NCBI GenBank assembly: GCA_040902585.1
Contig: JBBDXA010000173.1
Location: 1-19,998 of the forward strand
Length of the DNA stretch: 19,998 nucleotides
Direction of reading: 5' to 3'
Origin: JBBDXA01 sp040902585
GTDB taxonomy: Bacteria > Planctomycetota > Phycisphaerae > Phycisphaerales > Phycisphaeraceae
Both the position numbers and the translations under genes were made by a program. Position 1 is the stretch's first letter. Each line of letters opens with the position of its first letter. Below, one piece after another: positions 18,446 to 19,998 of the stretch. The notes beneath the pieces are model-generated. The model was not told the DNA's origin. It did not search any database and saw only the letters and a list, made by a program, of their open reading frames with translations.

Positions 18446-19998
18446 TCAATCGTCATTCTGAATGACGCCTGCCGCCTGACTTTGTGCCAACGTCGCGTTC
18501 ACGGCATTGCTCAACACCACGAGGAATTGCTCGTTGCTCTCGGGCAGTTGATCGCGATGGACCTGGACGGTGATCGTCTTGGTCGTCTCTCCCGGCGTGA
18601 AGGTCAAAACGCCGGAGGTCGGAAGATAATCGCCGCCGTTGGTGAGCTGGAAGATCTCGCCGCCGTAATCGACGATGAACAGGTCGCCATTGGAAGTCTG
18701 TCCGAAGGAAGCGATGCTGCTGATGGAGCCGACATTGGGGACGAGGAGCGAGGTCCAGTCGATGAAGTTGGAATAGTTGGTGCCGTTGTGCGAGGTCGGC
18801 GCGGAGCCGTCAAACCGCAGGGACCAGACGCGACTGCGGACGAAGTCGGCGAAGAAGTAGTTGCCGTTCAGCTCGGCGATCGGCCCGCGGTAGACGTAGC
18901 CGCCGGTGACCGAGTTGCCCTGCGTAGGGCCGGTGCCGTGCAGGTAGTCGTAGATGGGATCGATCGCGCCGACGGGTTTGGCGCCGCCGACGCTGGGCGT
19001 GGCGATCGTGCCTTCGCGGAGGCGCCAGCCGTAGTTCTCGCCGCCGGTTGAGGATGCGAGTTGAACATTGATCTCTTCACGGGCACTCTGCCCGACGTCG
19101 GCGATGTAGAGATCGCCGGTCAGCGCATCGAAGCTGGATCGCCAGGGGTTGCGCAGGCCGAAGGCCCAGATCTCGCCGAGCGTGTTCGGATCGCCATCGT
19201 TGGCGAAGGGATTCGTCGAGGGAATGGCGTAAGCCTGTGGATCAGGGACATCGACATCGATGCGAAGCATCTTGCCCAGCAGCGTGTTCAGTTGCTGGCC
19301 GGCGTTGTTGGGATCGTTGCCGCTGCCGCCGTCGCCGCTGCTGATGTAGAGATAACCATCAGGACCGAAGTCCATCCAGCCGCCGTTGTGATTGGAGAAC
19401 GGCTGGGGAATGGTGAGGATCGTCTTGAATGCCCCGGCATTGGCCACATCGGGGTTGGCCGAAACCTGGTAGCGACGGATGGTGGTCGTGCCCGCAGCAT
19501 CGGTGAAGTTCACGAAGAAGAAACCGTTGGAGGCGTAGTCCGGATGGAACACCAGGCCGAGCAGGCCGCGCTCGCCGCCGGTGCCGATGCCGCTGAGCGT
19601 GAGGAACGGCGTGGCGTTGACCTGGCCTGTTGCGCGGTTGAGGATGCGGATCTGAGCGGTGCCGCTGGAGCCCTGCTCGACAATGAAAAGACGATTGGAA
19701 TCCGCGGGCGGCGCGGTGACAAAAAGCGGATTGCTCAGGCCGGCGGCGATTCGTTCGACCTGCAGCGCGCGGGCGGTATCGTCAGCGGTGGCGTAATTCA
19801 CGGTGACCGTCTGCGCGGAACTGGCGCTGAGATTCACGTCAAAGACGAAGTTGACGAAGCCGTCATCGCCTTCGGATTGCGATACACCGACGACCGAGAT
19901 GGAAGAACCGGTTGAAGCATTGACGGTGACCTGGAATGTCTCGCTGTCGCTGCCGCCCTGACCGTCGTTGACAGTGACGGTGACGACGAACTTGCCGG
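18446..19998 (-). CDS. Calx-beta protein with a nested glucose/sorbosone dehydrogenase propeller (5' end beyond window)
   Basis: The frame is open to the window edge, so the gene is 5'-partial; a GTG at 19837 is internal, not the start. Reading from the edge: the end of an Ig/cadherin-like repeat (KFVVTVTVNDGQGGSD), then the first half of a Calx-beta domain (SISVVGVSQSEGDDGFVNF, VNLSASSAQTVTVNYATADD). Next is a complete PQQ-dependent sugar dehydrogenase-type beta-propeller, with GERGLLGLVFHPDY, NHNGGWMDFGPDGYLYISSG, WAFGLRNPWR, DVGQSAREEIN and GENYGWRLREG. Finally comes the second half of the Calx-beta domain (GDYLPTSGVLTFTPGETTKT, ESNEQFLVVLSNAVNATL, VIQNDD) and the stop. Such proteins are extracellular or cell-surface. 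The soluble dehydrogenase family oxidises sugars with PQQ and Ca2+, but many homologues have unknown substrates, so the reaction is not assured. Confidence 0.92.
   Translation of the reverse strand, partial: GKFVVTVTVNDGQGGSDSETFQVTVNASTGSSISVVGVSQSEGDDGFVNFVFDVNLSASSAQTVTVNYATADDTARALQVERIAAGLSNPLFVTAPPADSNRLFIVEQGSSGTAQIRILNRATGQVNATPFLTLSGIGTGGERGLLGLVFHPDYASNGFFFVNFTDAAGTTTIRRYQVSANPDVANAGAFKTILTIPQPFSNHNGGWMDFGPDGYLYISSGDGGSGNDPNNAGQQLNTLLGKMLRIDVDVPDPQAYAIPSTNPFANDGDPNTLGEIWAFGLRNPWRSSFDALTGDLYIADVGQSAREEINVQLASSTGGENYGWRLREGTIATPSVGGAKPVGAIDPIYDYLHGTGPTQGNSVTGGYVYRGPIAELNGNYFFADFVRSRVWSLRFDGSAPTSHNGTNYSNFIDWTSLLVPNVGSISSIASFGQTSNGDLFIVDYGGEIFQLTNGGDYLPTSGVLTFTPGETTKTITVQVHRDQLPESNEQFLVVLSNAVNATLAQSQAAGVIQNDD

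Noticed and set aside
19835..19837. GTG 19837 as start of the dehydrogenase protein
   Set aside because: It is in the middle of a Calx-beta strand and the frame is open with family sequence to the window edge.

Overview
The window reads like a Planctomycetota chromosome, possibly Phycisphaerae. The pointers are high GC, rpsL-rpsG without fusA or tuf behind them, a RicT (PSP1) protein with a long charged tail, and abundant small palindromic repeats. The lineage is inferred and was not tested by any search. Ten Ns at 8269-8278 show that this is a draft scaffold, so gene order across that point is a scaffolding claim.

Region 1 (450-5727) is a dense array of 23 tRNA genes, all on the + strand and none encoding CCA. 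Their anticodons cover 19 of the 20 amino acids; only Asn is missing. Two unrecognised protein genes (1516-2706 and 3030-3527) sit inside the array, and a small MerR-type DNA-binding protein (5440-5727) closes it. Several tRNAs are unusual: three Leu tRNAs lack the long variable arm, and Val, His and Pro have C33 instead of U33. Many synthetase identity elements are kept (G3:U70 in Ala, G-1:C73 in His, U73 in Cys, G73 in Asp and Trp). Seven spacers in the second half of the array carry hairpins built from a 7-bp unit, and the same element recurs upstream of thrC and between rpsL and rpsG.

Region 2 (5764-10385, minus strand) looks like a sulfur-carrier operon: promoter, SAM-I riboswitch, terminator, threonine-synthase-like PLP enzyme, CysO-like MoaD/ThiS protein ending in GG, stand-alone NIL domain protein, YpeA-type acetyltransferase, small membrane protein and a ThiF/MoeB E1 enzyme. 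SAM control plus a thiocarboxylate carrier and its activator suggest protein-thiocarboxylate-dependent sulfur insertion for homocysteine/methionine (or cysteine) synthesis.

Region 3 (10369-13238, minus) holds an acyl-CoA desaturase, a membrane protein, rpsG and rpsL. S12 has Arg at position 88, where model bacteria have Lys.

Region 4 (13337-16046) is accessory. A DUF2283 gene with a decayed upstream partner lies between two ~120-bp direct repeats, followed by a NACHT-type STAND NTPase that is probably transcribed as a leaderless mRNA and resembles bacterial NLR-like defence proteins. Region 5 (16047-19998) has a geneless stretch with GGTAGACAC repeats, the RicT/PSP1 gene, and, on the minus strand, the 3' part of a large secreted-type protein in which a whole glucose/sorbosone-dehydrogenase beta-propeller is nested inside one Calx-beta domain.
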